Counted from the stretch's first letter, positions 1-9,056 are shown. The stretch is DNA of 64,000 nt from RFPI01 sp964470195 (GCA_964470195.1 CAYYBG010000002.1:34413-98412); one strand, 5' to 3'. Numbers and translations are program-made. The notes: a model not told the origin generated them from the sequence alone.

Positions 1-340
1 CCCCACCTTGTAAAGTCACTTTTGCATCCGCATGTTCTGCCACATATTTACCATGCGCAATCACCAAATCACGGTATTCTGACTTAACCTCATCTTTATC
101 AAAATCAAAGTAAATAGTGCGTTTAGACAAGATATTGTTTGGGTCTTTTAATGGGTTATAAGCTACTTCATCAGCTTTAGCTGGTGCTGTATCAGTCACT
201 TCTTCGGAAGGCGCTGGTGCCGGCTCTGGTGCAGCCTCTGTAACAGGAGCAGGTGCAGCTGGTTTATCTTTGACAGCGTTGCTAGAACAAGCGGCTAATA
301 GGGTCAGAAAAACCGCACTCATGATTAACTTTTTATCCAT
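1..340 (-). CDS. pal: Peptidoglycan-associated lipoprotein Pal (3' end outside window)
   Basis: Outer-membrane lipoprotein that ties the outer membrane to peptidoglycan and works with TolB. Seen: a lipoprotein signal with lipobox LLAAC about 20 residues in, an Ala/Pro/Glu-rich linker, then the start of an OmpA-like domain (TIYFDFDKDEV). The C-terminal part is cut off by the window edge. Two adjacent ATGs exist (343 and 340); GGAG sits 6 bases from the one at 340, so I chose that. It is the last gene visible of tolQ-tolR-tolA-tolB-pal, 66 bases after tolB. Confidence 0.93.
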   Translation of the reverse strand, partial: MDKKLIMSAVFLTLLAACSSNAVKDKPAAPAPVTEAAPEPAPAPSEEVTDTAPAKADEVAYNPLKDPNNILSKRTIYFDFDKDEVKSEYRDLVIAHGKYVAEHADAKVTLQGG

Positions 341-406
341 CATCTTCTCCTTAAATTAACAATACAAATTGACTAAATAATGTGCGAAAAATTGCAAGAA
401 TATTTA

Positions 407-1690
407 TTACTTGACCCGAGGACCCCATGCAGGTTCCCGAATATCTGCACCACCATCATTAAATAATTGTTTTATTTTACCGTCAGTTGACACCGCTGCC
501 AAACTGCCTTTTCCACGAATTTTACTCGCGTACAAAATCATGCGTCCATTAGGTGAAAAACTAGGCGATTCATCTTCGGTATTATTTCCTAACACCTGAG
601 TAATTGCATTCTGTAAATCCATCACAGCCACCCTAAAACCCTCAGGAACTTGCTTGATAAAGCCAAGCAACTTGCCGTTAGAGGAGAGATGAGGACTTAC
701 ATTATAGCCTCCCTCGAAGGTCACGCGTTTGGCTTCACCTCCGGCAACAGGCATGGCGTATATTTGTGGCGCTCCACCTCGATTTGAAGTGAAATAAAGT
801 GTATTGCCATCAGGCGACCATGCTGGCTCGGTTTCAATCATAAGATTAGATGATAATTTTTTTAATCCAGAGCCATCCGCATTAATCAAATAAATTTGCG
901 AATTCGCACTGTAGGTTAATACAATCGCTAATCTACTTCCGTCTGGTGACCAAGCAGGTGCGCTATTGTTACCCTTAAAGTTAGCAAGAATATGCCGTTG
1001 ACCAGTCAAAAGAGATTGCACATAGATGACGGGTTTCTTTTTCTCAAAAGACACATAGGCCAGCTTGCTACCATCGGGAGACCAGCTAGGGGAAATAAGT
1101 GGTTCTATTGACGAGACTACCGTTTGCGCGCCAAAGCCATCCGCATCGGCAACTTGTAACAGATATTTATTAGCGGTTTTGGCAACATAAGCGATTTTGG
1201 TAGAAAAATCTCCAGGCTCTCCAATCAATTTCTCGTATATCAAATCAGCAATTTTGTGGGCAGTTGCGCGTTCTTGTCTTTGGCTAATATTGAATTCCAT
1301 CCCCAATAACTGATTTTGCTTGAGTACATCAAACAGACGAAACGTGACGCGCAGACGATTCCCTGACAAAGGCTCAACCGTTCCTATGGTCAAAGTTTGC
1401 GCTTGAATCGCTGTCCAATCGGAAAAATTAATTTCTGCAGGACTATGCGGAATAACATTAATACCGCGTGTTTCTAGTGTTTTAAATAAGCCACTACGTT
1501 TTAAATCCGCCTCAACAATAGCGGAAATTGAAGATGGATTGCTTTGATGGTCTTGCGATTGAAACGGTGCAACGGCAATAGGAATTTGATTAGCAGCGCC
1601 ACCGACAATCTCGATGGTTAAATCAGCCCATACTGCTTGACAAAAAAATGCCATACAGACTAAGCAAGCTAATATCAGGTATTTTTTCAT
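407..1690 (-). CDS. tolB: Tol-Pal system protein TolB
   Basis: Periplasmic beta-propeller protein that binds Pal and is part of the energised envelope-constriction complex. Seen: an N-terminal signal peptide (MKKYLILACLV...AVWA), a TolB N-terminal domain, then repeated WD40-like PD40 motifs of the type AWSPDGSRLA, SWSPDGSKLAYVS and SPNGRMILYAS. The open frame extends upstream to 1759, but that would put 23 extra residues before the signal peptide and overlap tolA, so the start at 1690 is preferred. About 427 aa, normal for the family. Lies between tolA and pal. Confidence 0.95.
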   Translation of the reverse strand: MKKYLILACLVCMAFFCQAVWADLTIEIVGGAANQIPIAVAPFQSQDHQSNPSSISAIVEADLKRSGLFKTLETRGINVIPHSPAEINFSDWTAIQAQTLTIGTVEPLSGNRLRVTFRLFDVLKQNQLLGMEFNISQRQERATAHKIADLIYEKLIGEPGDFSTKIAYVAKTANKYLLQVADADGFGAQTVVSSIEPLISPSWSPDGSKLAYVSFEKKKPVIYVQSLLTGQRHILANFKGNNSAPAWSPDGSRLAIVLTYSANSQIYLINADGSGLKKLSSNLMIETEPAWSPDGNTLYFTSNRGGAPQIYAMPVAGGEAKRVTFEGGYNVSPHLSSNGKLLGFIKQVPEGFRVAVMDLQNAITQVLGNNTEDESPSFSPNGRMILYASKIRGKGSLAAVSTDGKIKQLFNDGGADIREPAWGPRVK

Positions 1691-1748
1691 CGCTGTTATG
1701 TAAGAAGTTTTATAAACGTTGATTGAGATTATTATTTTACCAAACAAA

Positions 1749-2537
1749 TTATTCTTCATTCGGCCTGAATTTCAATTTTAGCTCCCTGAACTGAGTGAAT
1801 AAATCTGCTTGTTTAGGAACAGGAAGAGGCTGTGATTCGAGAATAGCGCGCTCCACAGCATCATTGCATGCCCCATTAGCATTACTGACAATAAGTTTTG
1901 GCGTACCAATCAGGTAGCCCGTTGGCATCAAATTAATCATAAACTGCAACTCTGGTTTACCATTGCCACAGACTTGTGAGTTCACATGTTGCTTGATTTG
2001 TGCAGTAATCAAACTGATATATTTGGCTATTTCACTGGGGTCTACAGTTGAGCCTTGTACTGCCACATTACTTTTCACCTCGGCAGGTGCGGCGCTTTTT
2101 GGTTTTTCCGATTTATTTAGCTGAGTATCTTCTTTAAGCAAAGACTCCTGAAGCTTTTTTAACTCACTATCAGTTTTTGGCTCGACCTTCTCTGGTTCAG
2201 GTTTCTTCTCGGCTAGTTTCTTTTTGGGCACTACCTTAGGTTCGGGTTTTACTGGATTTTTTTTGACTTGAATATCTACCTTAGCTGGCGGATCCGGTTC
2301 TATCTTAGGCTCAGGTTTTATCTCTTGCTTGGGTTCAGGCTTAATTTCAGGTTCTGGCACAGGTGCTGCCACGGGAATAGAGGGTAAATGATCCCATAAC
2401 TCTACCGTAGAAATTTGCATGGGTTGTACCGATTTCCAGTGGATAGAAAAAAACAATAGGATTAGCAGAACACTATGTACCAACAAGGTCATCAGACCAG
2501 CAAAGAGCGCCAAGGGTTTTTCGTGTTTTCGTATCAT
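1749..2537 (-). CDS. tolA: TolA cell envelope integrity protein
   Basis: Inner-membrane protein that spans the periplasm and links TolQR energy to TolB/Pal. Seen: a short cytoplasmic N-terminus, one transmembrane helix (about residues 13-34), a long Pro/Lys/Glu-rich linker (repeated PEPK and KPEP units) instead of the Ala-rich helix of E. coli, then a small C-terminal TonB-like domain with two cysteines (SQVCGNGKP, NGACND). At about 262 aa it is much shorter than E. coli TolA. The frame is open back to 2624 inside tolR; the start at 2537, 10 bases after the tolR stop, puts the membrane helix in the usual place. Confidence 0.9.
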   Translation of the reverse strand: MIRKHEKPLALFAGLMTLLVHSVLLILLFFSIHWKSVQPMQISTVELWDHLPSIPVAAPVPEPEIKPEPKQEIKPEPKIEPDPPAKVDIQVKKNPVKPEPKVVPKKKLAEKKPEPEKVEPKTDSELKKLQESLLKEDTQLNKSEKPKSAAPAEVKSNVAVQGSTVDPSEIAKYISLITAQIKQHVNSQVCGNGKPELQFMINLMPTGYLIGTPKLIVSNANGACNDAVERAILESQPLPVPKQADLFTQFRELKLKFRPNEE

Positions 2538-2547
2538 GCCAATTTTA

Positions 2548-2940
2548 TTAGCTAGGATTAAGTAGAAGTCCCGCTTTTGCTCCGGACTTTTTGAGTAATT
2601 CAAGGACGGCGACCACCTTTTCATAACTCACTTTTTTATCTGCACTGATTACAAAAGATTTCTCCGGCTGTTTGCTGATCTCTTGCTTAATTTTTGCCAG
2701 CAATTGATCATTTGAATACTCTTTGTCCTCAAAAAGGACTTTGCCACTAGACTCAATGGTAATCACCGATGGAGCGGTTGGTAGCTTGAGAATATCGCTC
2801 CCAACTTTAGGCAATTCAACCACACCCGGATTTGTCATCGGGGCCGTCACCATAAAGATCACTAACAAAACTAGCGTTACATCAATGTAGGGCACCACAT
2901 TGATTTGATTCATCACGCGTCTCTTGCGTAGTCTGCTCAT
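2548..2940 (-). CDS. tolR: TolR, ExbD/TolR-type proton channel subunit
   Basis: Partner of TolQ in the proton-driven motor of the Tol system. Seen: 130 aa, a single N-terminal transmembrane helix containing the family's acidic residue (NVVPYIDVTLVLLVIFMV, with the conserved D), and a periplasmic domain. Starts two bases after the tolQ stop, so it is translationally close to tolQ. The length and motif fit TolR/ExbD; the tol context makes it TolR. Confidence 0.95.
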   Translation of the reverse strand: MSRLRKRRVMNQINVVPYIDVTLVLLVIFMVTAPMTNPGVVELPKVGSDILKLPTAPSVITIESSGKVLFEDKEYSNDQLLAKIKQEISKQPEKSFVISADKKVSYEKVVAVLELLKKSGAKAGLLLNPS

Positions 2941-2942
2941 GA

Positions 2943-3644
2943 TTAACCTTTGCGTTGCAGAATATTTGTGAATTCCTCGATAAAACTCTCATAGCGGACT
3001 GCCAAGCGATCCACAGAAGAGGAAAATCGATTGTAAGCAATCACTGCTGGAATCGCAGCAAACAACCCTATTGCCGTAGCAATCAATGCTTCAGCAATAC
3101 CCGGTGCAACCTGTGTCAGCGTTGCCTGCGCCATATTAGCCAAGCCTCTAAAGGCATTCATAATCCCCCATACTGTGCCAAACAAACCAATATAGGGGCT
3201 CACTGATCCCACAGAAGCCAAGTATGGTAAGTGTGAATCTAAATCATCCATCTCTCGGTTATATGCGGCTCGCATAGCACGACGAGCGCCTTCCATGACC
3301 GCACTCACTTCCATGCCACCTTGTTGTTTTAGGCGAAGAAACTCTTTAAATCCCGCTTCAAAAATTCTTGACATACCATGAGGCTGAGTACGACCTTGAG
3401 TGAGTCTTTCGTATAGCTTGTTTAAATCGCCACCCATCCAAAAATTATTCTCAAAATCTTCGGCTTCTTTCTCTGCTCTTTGCAAAGTCATCATCTTGAT
3501 AAAGATGTACCACCATGAAATCACCGAAACCATTAACAATAGCGCCATAACAATTTGAACCGGCAGACTTGCGCCAGTAATGAGGGTGACTAGAGATAAA
3601 TCCGAACCCATAGACAGGCTGGAACTTACAGGGGCTTGTACCAT
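2943..3644 (-). CDS. tolQ: TolQ, MotA/TolQ/ExbB proton channel protein
   Basis: Inner-membrane proton channel subunit that powers TolA. Seen: three hydrophobic segments (near residues 18-40, 135-160 and 175-200) and the family signature around GLFGTVWGIMNAF and TAIGLFAAIPAV. A GTG at 3650 overlaps the ybgC stop as GTGA, but an ATG two codons later at 3644 is preceded by GGAG at a spacing of 5, so I prefer 3644. First of tolQ-R-A-B-pal, directly behind ybgC. Confidence 0.95.
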   Translation of the reverse strand: MVQAPVSSSLSMGSDLSLVTLITGASLPVQIVMALLLMVSVISWWYIFIKMMTLQRAEKEAEDFENNFWMGGDLNKLYERLTQGRTQPHGMSRIFEAGFKEFLRLKQQGGMEVSAVMEGARRAMRAAYNREMDDLDSHLPYLASVGSVSPYIGLFGTVWGIMNAFRGLANMAQATLTQVAPGIAEALIATAIGLFAAIPAVIAYNRFSSSVDRLAVRYESFIEEFTNILQRKG

Positions 3645-3646
3645 AC

Positions 3647-4099
3647 TCACTCCATATTTTTAGTTTGATTGACTAAAGGGATACTTTCTAGTTGTGTTTG
3701 CATTGTCGGTGGAATGCGCGCAGGTTTAAATTTTTCTACCTCGACACAAACAATTTCCACTTCAGTATTTATCAGCATTTCATCATCACGAAATATTTGC
3801 TGAACAAACTTTAAGCTAGCTCCACTGCGATTACTCAGACAGGTAACCACACGCAACTCATCGTCAAAATGTGCCGGTCTATGAAAATGAAGCTGCATTT
3901 TCCGCACTACAAAAACAACAGAAAACTGTTCACGCATGTAGCTTTGCGCAAAGCCTAAACTTCTAAGCCACTCTGTGCGAGCACGCTCCATATAATTAAG
4001 GTATTGGCTGTGATAAACCACGCCACCAGCATCCGTGTCTTCATAGTACACACGCACAGGCCATGTAAAATGCTTGGCTATTCTGTCTCTGCCGTCCAT
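3647..4099 (-). CDS. ybgC: Acyl-CoA thioesterase YbgC, tol-pal associated
   Basis: Hot-dog fold thioesterase commonly first in tol-pal operons. Seen: 150 aa with the 4-hydroxybenzoyl-CoA-thioesterase type motif YEDTDAGGVVYHSQYLNY, which carries the catalytic Asp. The start overlaps the end of ruvB by 22 bases, and its stop overlaps the possible GTG start of tolQ, so ruvCAB, ybgC and tol genes are probably one transcript. The substrate in this organism is not shown by the sequence. Confidence 0.93.
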   Translation of the reverse strand: MDGRDRIAKHFTWPVRVYYEDTDAGGVVYHSQYLNYMERARTEWLRSLGFAQSYMREQFSVVFVVRKMQLHFHRPAHFDDELRVVTCLSNRSGASLKFVQQIFRDDEMLINTEVEIVCVEVEKFKPARIPPTMQTQLESIPLVNQTKNME

Positions 4100-5124
4100 A
4101 AATCTCCGCTTGATAATCCATGTGGCAAAGCTAAACCAAAGTGTTCATAGGCCAATCGTGTTGCCACCCGACCTCGTGGAGTACGCATCAAATAGCCTTG
4201 TTGTATCAAATATGGCTCAAGCACATCCTCTATGGTATCTCGCTCCTCACCAATTGCTGCGGCAAGATTATCTAAACCGACTGGACCACCGTTAAATTTT
4301 TCTAATACGGATTGCAGGAGTTTTCTATCCATGACATCAAAACCAGAGCCATCAATATCTAACATTTTGAGCGCTTGATCGGCGATATTTGCGCTCACAA
4401 CACCATCTGATTTTACTTGGGCAAAATCCCGCACGCGACGTAATAATCGATTAGCAATTCGAGGAGTACCCCGTGAACGTTTGGCGATTTCAAAAGCACC
4501 ATCTTGCTGGATATCAACCTCCAACAAGGCTGAAGAACGTGTCACAATTTTGGCTAACTCTTCATGCGTATAGAACTCCAAACGTGAAACGATACCGAAA
4601 CGATCACGTAATGGGTTGGTCAACATACCAGCACGAGTGGTTGCGCCCACCAAGGTAAAAGGTGGCAAATCCAATCGCACAGAACGGGCAGCGGGGCCTT
4701 CGCCTATCATAATATCCAGCCTGTAATCTTCCATTGCTGGATAAAGTATTTCCTCAACGACTGGGGAAAGACGATGAATCTCGTCGATAAACAACACATC
4801 ATTCGGCTCAAGATTAGTCAGCATGGCTGCCAAATCACCAGCGCGCTCGAGCACTGGACCAGAGGTTTGTTTTAAGTTAACCCCCATCTCCTTGGCGATA
4901 ATATGCGCTAATGTAGTTTTACCTAAGCCAGGTGGCCCAAACAACAGGACATGATCGAGCGCTTCGGCACGAGAGCGTGCAGCATTAATAAAGATTTCTA
5001 ATTGACCACGTGCTTTTTCTTGACCAACGTACTCATCAAGTACCTTGGGTCTTAACGCACGTTCGAGGCTGTCCTCTTGTGGCGTGCTAGCTTCTGGAGC
5101 AATTAAACGATCTTTTTCAATCAT
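4078..5124 (-). CDS. ruvB: Holliday junction branch migration helicase RuvB
   Basis: Hexameric AAA+ motor that moves Holliday junctions together with RuvA. Seen: 348 aa with the N-terminal motif RPKVLDEYVGQEKARGQL, Walker A FGPPGLGKTT, Walker B VLFIDEIHRL, sensor motif GATTRAGMLTNPLRDRFG and a C-terminal winged helix (MRTPRGRVAT). Start ATGA overlaps the ruvA stop. Full length for the family. Confidence 0.97.
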   Translation of the reverse strand: MIEKDRLIAPEASTPQEDSLERALRPKVLDEYVGQEKARGQLEIFINAARSRAEALDHVLLFGPPGLGKTTLAHIIAKEMGVNLKQTSGPVLERAGDLAAMLTNLEPNDVLFIDEIHRLSPVVEEILYPAMEDYRLDIMIGEGPAARSVRLDLPPFTLVGATTRAGMLTNPLRDRFGIVSRLEFYTHEELAKIVTRSSALLEVDIQQDGAFEIAKRSRGTPRIANRLLRRVRDFAQVKSDGVVSANIADQALKMLDIDGSGFDVMDRKLLQSVLEKFNGGPVGLDNLAAAIGEERDTIEDVLEPYLIQQGYLMRTPRGRVATRLAYEHFGLALPHGLSSGDLWTAETE

Positions 5125-5696
5125 GATTTAGCTAACAATTTCAGTGCTTGGCGTATACCTTCGGAAACATCTAAATCATCGCCTAATTGTTTGACTACCA
5201 GCAAGGATTCTTTTTCGCTATATCCTAACGCAACTAATGCATTAAGCACATCGTTCCCTATCGCCTTCACCCCTGAAGCAAGGGTGACTGCCTCAGGCAG
5301 AAATTTATCTTTTAGCTCTAATAACAAACGTTCAGCGGTTTTTTTCCCTATGCCAGGGATACGTGTCAACAATCCCACTTCTTGCAGCGCAATCGCATTA
5401 GAAAGATCTTCTACTGACAAGCCACTCAATATTGAAAGTGCTGACTTTGCACCGATACCGTTCACTTTAAGGAGTTGTCTAAAAGCTGTGCGCTCACGCT
5501 CGCTAGCAAAACCATACAATAGTTGGGCGTCCTCGCGCACGACAAAGTGGGTCATCAATGAAATTGTCTCGCCCAAATCAGGTAATTGATAGAAGGTACT
5601 CATCGGCACTTCACACTCATAACCGACGCCTTGACAGTCAACCAATACTAACGGTGGGGTTTTTTGCAATAACTTTCCATGCAGTCTAGCAATCAT
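5121..5696 (-). CDS. ruvA: Holliday junction DNA-binding protein RuvA
   Basis: Tetrameric junction-binding partner of RuvB. Seen: 191 aa, N-terminal OB-fold (MIARLHGKLL), helix-hairpin-helix motifs in the middle (VNGIGAKSALSILSGL and IPGIGKKTAERLLLELKDK) and a C-terminal domain III with the pattern ALVALGYSEKES. Overlaps ruvC by ATGA at the start and ruvB at the stop, indicating translational coupling. Confidence 0.97.
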   Translation of the reverse strand: MIARLHGKLLQKTPPLVLVDCQGVGYECEVPMSTFYQLPDLGETISLMTHFVVREDAQLLYGFASERERTAFRQLLKVNGIGAKSALSILSGLSVEDLSNAIALQEVGLLTRIPGIGKKTAERLLLELKDKFLPEAVTLASGVKAIGNDVLNALVALGYSEKESLLVVKQLGDDLDVSEGIRQALKLLAKS

Positions 5697-6256
5697 ATTA
5701 ATCTTCCACCTTTTACTCGAAACCCTGCTGTGGCCAGCTGACCCAAGCCTTGCTCACTATGCGCATGGCAAATAGCACAGGCTAATGCATCAGCTGAGTC
5801 AGGCCGTGGCAAGCCAGGGAGAGCTAATAAGCGCTTTACCATTTCCTGTACTTGTTGTTTTTGCGCGTGACCATTACCTACTACGGACTGCTTAACCTGC
5901 AAAGCTGTATATTCTGCTACTTTCAAATCACGGATCACTGCAGCACTGATTGCTGCTCCTCGTGCTTGTCCCAACAATAATGTTGATTGCGGATTGATAT
6001 TTACAAACACTTTTTCTATCGCCACTTCTTTGGGTTGATAGCTATCAATGACCTCAAACAAACTATCGACAATCACTTTAATACGCGCTGGCAATAACTC
6101 ACGTTCGTCGGTTTTCACTCGCTCAGTGTTGATGGTGCCACTAGCAATGTAGAAAAGTTGTTCACCGCGTTTTTCAATCACACCAAAACCAGTCAATCTT
6201 AACCCGGGATCTATGCCGAGAATCTTGATGCTTGGTGGTGGCGCAACAGTAGCCAA
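5693..6256 (-). CDS. ruvC: Crossover junction endodeoxyribonuclease RuvC
   Basis: Cuts Holliday junctions as a dimer. Seen: 187 aa, first catalytic Asp in ILGIDPGLRLTG, second acidic residue in VAIEKVFVN and the C-terminal acidic pair in DSADALACAICHAH. The start is a TTG at 6256 with GAGG six bases upstream; no ATG lies before the conserved IKILGIDPG, so the TTG is likely real. Begins two bases after the yebC stop. Confidence 0.95.
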   Translation of the reverse strand: MATVAPPPSIKILGIDPGLRLTGFGVIEKRGEQLFYIASGTINTERVKTDERELLPARIKVIVDSLFEVIDSYQPKEVAIEKVFVNINPQSTLLLGQARGAAISAAVIRDLKVAEYTALQVKQSVVGNGHAQKQQVQEMVKRLLALPGLPRPDSADALACAICHAHSEQGLGQLATAGFRVKGGRLI

Positions 6257-6257
6257 A

Positions 6258-6983
6258 TCAATCCTCTATCACGGCAGAGGTGTATACCTCTTGCACATCA
6301 TCCAAGTCATCTAAAGCATCAAGTAATTTTTGCATTTTAATACCGTCTTCCCCTGTCAAAAGCGTATCATTGGCTGCTTTCATAGTAACCTCAGCTAACA
6401 CGGGAGTCAGTCCAGCGCTCAGCAATGCTTGCTTGATTGCATCAAAGTCTTGCGGACCGGTAATCACTTCAATACTACCATCATCGTTGTTAATAACATC
6501 TTCTGCACCGGCATCAAGTGCAGCCTCCATCACTTTATCTTCACTTGTACCCGGGGCAAAAACTAGGCTACCACAGTGAGTAAACATAAATGCGACAGAG
6601 CCATCAGTGCCTAAATTGCCACCATATTTGGTAAAGGCATGACGAACATCAGCGACAGCACGATTACGATTGTCCGTCAGACAATCTACCATTACTGCAG
6701 CACCACCTATTCCATATCCTTCATAGCGAATTTCTTCATAATTCACACCTTCAAGCGTACCTGAGCCACGTTTAATCGCGTTTTCTATGTTGTCCTTGGG
6801 CATAGACTCAGATTTGGCTTTATCCACCGCCATGCGCAGACGTGGGTTTGAACTGATGTCAGCGCCACCCATACGTGCAGCAACAGTGATTTCTTTAATC
6901 AAGCGCGTAAAGATTTTGCCTCTTTTGGCGTCCTGTCTTCCTTTGCGGTGCTGAATATTAGCCCATTTAGAATGCCCTGCCAT
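6258..6983 (-). CDS. yebC: YebC/PmpR-family transcriptional regulator / translation factor
   Basis: Conserved YebC family protein. Members bind DNA, and recent work links the family to translation of proline-rich stretches; which applies here cannot be read from sequence. Seen: 241 aa starting MAGHSKWANIQHRKGRQD, a family hallmark, and a complete three-domain length. GAGGT sits nine bases before the start. First gene of yebC-ruvC-ruvA-ruvB-ybgC-tol, the standard proteobacterial order. Confidence 0.95.
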   Translation of the reverse strand: MAGHSKWANIQHRKGRQDAKRGKIFTRLIKEITVAARMGGADISSNPRLRMAVDKAKSESMPKDNIENAIKRGSGTLEGVNYEEIRYEGYGIGGAAVMVDCLTDNRNRAVADVRHAFTKYGGNLGTDGSVAFMFTHCGSLVFAPGTSEDKVMEAALDAGAEDVINNDDGSIEVITGPQDFDAIKQALLSAGLTPVLAEVTMKAANDTLLTGEDGIKMQKLLDALDDLDDVQEVYTSAVIED

Positions 6984-7057
6984 TGATATTTACCTCAATA
7001 TATCTAATCGAAATGAAGACTATTTTAACATAGGCATAACCGCTACTTGTGATGGGT

Positions 7058-7975
7058 TTAATCTTGCCCCATGGCCGGATCAATCTCTTGATGCTGGCGT
7101 ATAGCATGGTAAGAAATCATGATGAGTGCGATTGCTATTAGCACCATCCCCCACCCCTCAACCAAACTGGGGACCTCGCCTAATTGTATCCAAGCAGCCA
7201 ATACCCCGATTAAAGGTGCCAACATAGAGGTCATACTTGCCACCCCCGCTGCTAGACGCCTAAGCGCATACAGCCATAATAGCCATGCCAAGGCATTACA
7301 AAAAACTGCATTGAAAATAACAGCAGAGATGAGTGAACCTGTCCAATGAATAGGCGGTGCATCTACCCAAAATGCCACCATTACTAAAGGTATCGCGCCA
7401 AATAACATTTGCCACGCTGTCATCGTGATTAGATCCATATTCGGATGACGATGATGCATTTTTTTGGCTAATATCACAGCGATTGCCCAAGAGATGCCGC
7501 CCATCACAGCCAACATCATACTGAATCGATCTTTTCCTAGGTGAGATGGGTCAAAAATCAATAACAAACCCACTATCATCAATAAACCAGCCAGCCACTG
7601 TATGCCTTGTATTCGCTCTTTCAGCAGTGGCCATGCCAAAATCATCACCCAAAACGGCATGGTATAGGTAAGTACCGCTGTCTTACCCGCACCGCCCTCA
7701 ACTAAGGCCCAAATAATCATGCCTGTAAAACCACAAGTTTGTAGTATGCCCAGCACAATCAATGAGGGAATTTGCTCAATCTTCATGGGTTTACGCATCA
7801 AGATAAGTAAAAGTATTAAGCAAAGTGCGCCAAAAAAAGTTCTCATTGCGCCAAACTGAAATGCACCAGCATCCACCAGCGCAAATTTCATGACAACCCA
7901 GTTGTATCCCCAAAGGATTGATAAAAGCACCAAAGCCATCAAGGCTTTTATAATTTCAGCTCGATTTTTTAACAT
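7058..7975 (-). CDS. EamA/DMT-superfamily transporter
   Basis: Predicted inner-membrane drug/metabolite transporter, 305 aa, with about ten hydrophobic helices in two EamA repeats (first starting ALVLLSILWGYNWVVMKF, second near SMMLAVMGGISWAIAVI). The substrate is unknown. It follows a MarR-type regulator by 12 bases on the same strand, so the two are probably co-transcribed and the regulator may sense something this carrier exports. Confidence 0.88.
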   Translation of the reverse strand: MLKNRAEIIKALMALVLLSILWGYNWVVMKFALVDAGAFQFGAMRTFFGALCLILLLILMRKPMKIEQIPSLIVLGILQTCGFTGMIIWALVEGGAGKTAVLTYTMPFWVMILAWPLLKERIQGIQWLAGLLMIVGLLLIFDPSHLGKDRFSMMLAVMGGISWAIAVILAKKMHHRHPNMDLITMTAWQMLFGAIPLVMVAFWVDAPPIHWTGSLISAVIFNAVFCNALAWLLWLYALRRLAAGVASMTSMLAPLIGVLAAWIQLGEVPSLVEGWGMVLIAIALIMISYHAIRQHQEIDPAMGQD

Positions 7976-7987
7976 CTAATGAACACC

Positions 7988-8509
7988 TTAATCAAATGCT
8001 GAAATACCAGCTTGAACAGCATCCAACAAATCATGTAATTGTTGATAACGTTGCTCTCCTATGGCCTGCATACACTCATTTACTCGACGATAATAATCAG
8101 GCATCAAATCATCCAGCTTTTTCTGCCCTATTTGGGTTAATGTTACGCTAAAGCTTCTTCTATCATTTTCATCAAATTCACGAATAACCAAATCATCACG
8201 CTCCAAACCGTCAATTAAGCGCGTCATCGTGGCACGGCTTACTCCAGCTTTTTCAGCTAAAGCTGAAGGCGTTAATGTGAAATTTTCTTCTCGCATTAGC
8301 AAAATCATTACCCACCAACGTCCCTGAAGCAGACCATGGCGAAACAAATATTGATCTAATGCTGTGGATAAATCTGAAGTGACACGTAATAGACGCAAAA
8401 AAATAATAATGCTGTCTACATCCGCTTGAGGGTATCTTTGTTCAAATTTTTTCAAAATTTCTGGACTGGGCAAATCACGTAACTGCAACATAATATTATT
8501 AATTCTCAT
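7988..8509 (-). CDS. MarR-family transcriptional regulator
   Basis: Winged-helix dimeric regulator, 173 aa from the ATG at 8509 (a second ATG at 8491 is possible). Seen: the MarR DNA-binding region with LTPSALAEKAGVSRATMTRLIDGLERDDLVIR followed by the wing ENDRRSFSVTLTQIGQ; the helices at both ends should form the dimer. Divergent from the CBS-domain gene, with an inverted repeat between them that is a good candidate for its own operator. In operon with the EamA transporter. Confidence 0.9.
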   Translation of the reverse strand: MRINNIMLQLRDLPSPEILKKFEQRYPQADVDSIIIFLRLLRVTSDLSTALDQYLFRHGLLQGRWWVMILLMREENFTLTPSALAEKAGVSRATMTRLIDGLERDDLVIREFDENDRRSFSVTLTQIGQKKLDDLMPDYYRRVNECMQAIGEQRYQQLHDLLDAVQAGISAFD

Positions 8510-8529
8510 ATAGTTAGCCAGCTAATTAT
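8510..8529. promoter_or_regulatory. Inverted repeat, candidate MarR operator
   Basis: TTAGC-CA-GCTAA with matching ATA/TAT flanks forms a 20-base imperfect palindrome (one mismatched pair) directly upstream of the marR ATG and between the two divergent genes. MarR proteins commonly bind such palindromes over their own promoters; that it is the operator is inference. Confidence 0.55.
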
Positions 8530-8614
8530 TATGCGGTATTATCCAAAATTGCGCAATCGCGCTAATATAGAAATGTTTGAAATGCACAGTAATGAAGCGA
8601 TGGAGGAACCAACC

Positions 8615-9043
8615 ATGAAAACAGTTCGCCAACTTTTGGCCCAAAAAGGCAATGCCACTCTTTCCATAGAAATTTCTGCCAGTGTTTATGATGCACTATT
8701 GATGATGGCAGAACATGATGTGGGGGCTTTACTCGTGATGGATAAAGAGAAATTAGCTGGGATTTTTTCAGAACGTGACTACGCTCGCAGCGTCTTTCTT
8801 AAAGGGCTAAACTCAAAACAAACCAGTATTACTGACGTTATGTCAGCCAAAGTTATTACTGTCAGCCCTGATCAGACTGTTGAAGACTGTATGAGTTTGA
8901 TGACAGACAAACGCATACGTCATTTACCTGTGGTGGAAAATAACAAGCCGATTGGCGTATTATCGATAGGCGATTTAGTGAAAGAGACCATTGCTTATCA
9001 ACGATTCTTGATTGAACAACTGGAAAATTATATTCAGAGTTAA
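8615..9043 (+). CDS. CBS-domain protein (tandem CBS pair)
   Basis: Small soluble protein of 142 aa made of two CBS domains (about residues 10-65 and 75-135), the type that binds adenosyl nucleotides or acts as a stand-alone energy sensor. Seen: DALLMMAEHDVGALLVMDK, IFSERDYARSV and DKRIRHLPVVENNKPIGVLSIGDLV-type repeats. The frame is open from 8531, but GGAGG lies eight bases before the ATG at 8615 and the CBS repeat starts right after it. Ends just before a strong terminator. Partner unknown. Confidence 0.88.
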   Translation: MKTVRQLLAQKGNATLSIEISASVYDALLMMAEHDVGALLVMDKEKLAGIFSERDYARSVFLKGLNSKQTSITDVMSAKVITVSPDQTVEDCMSLMTDKRIRHLPVVENNKPIGVLSIGDLVKETIAYQRFLIEQLENYIQS

Positions 9044-9056
9044 GCAATATAAAATT

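Noticed and set aside
5191..5589. 132-aa open frame opposite ruvA
   Set aside because: Fully antisense to an intact, well conserved gene, no ribosome site, composition of a shadow frame.
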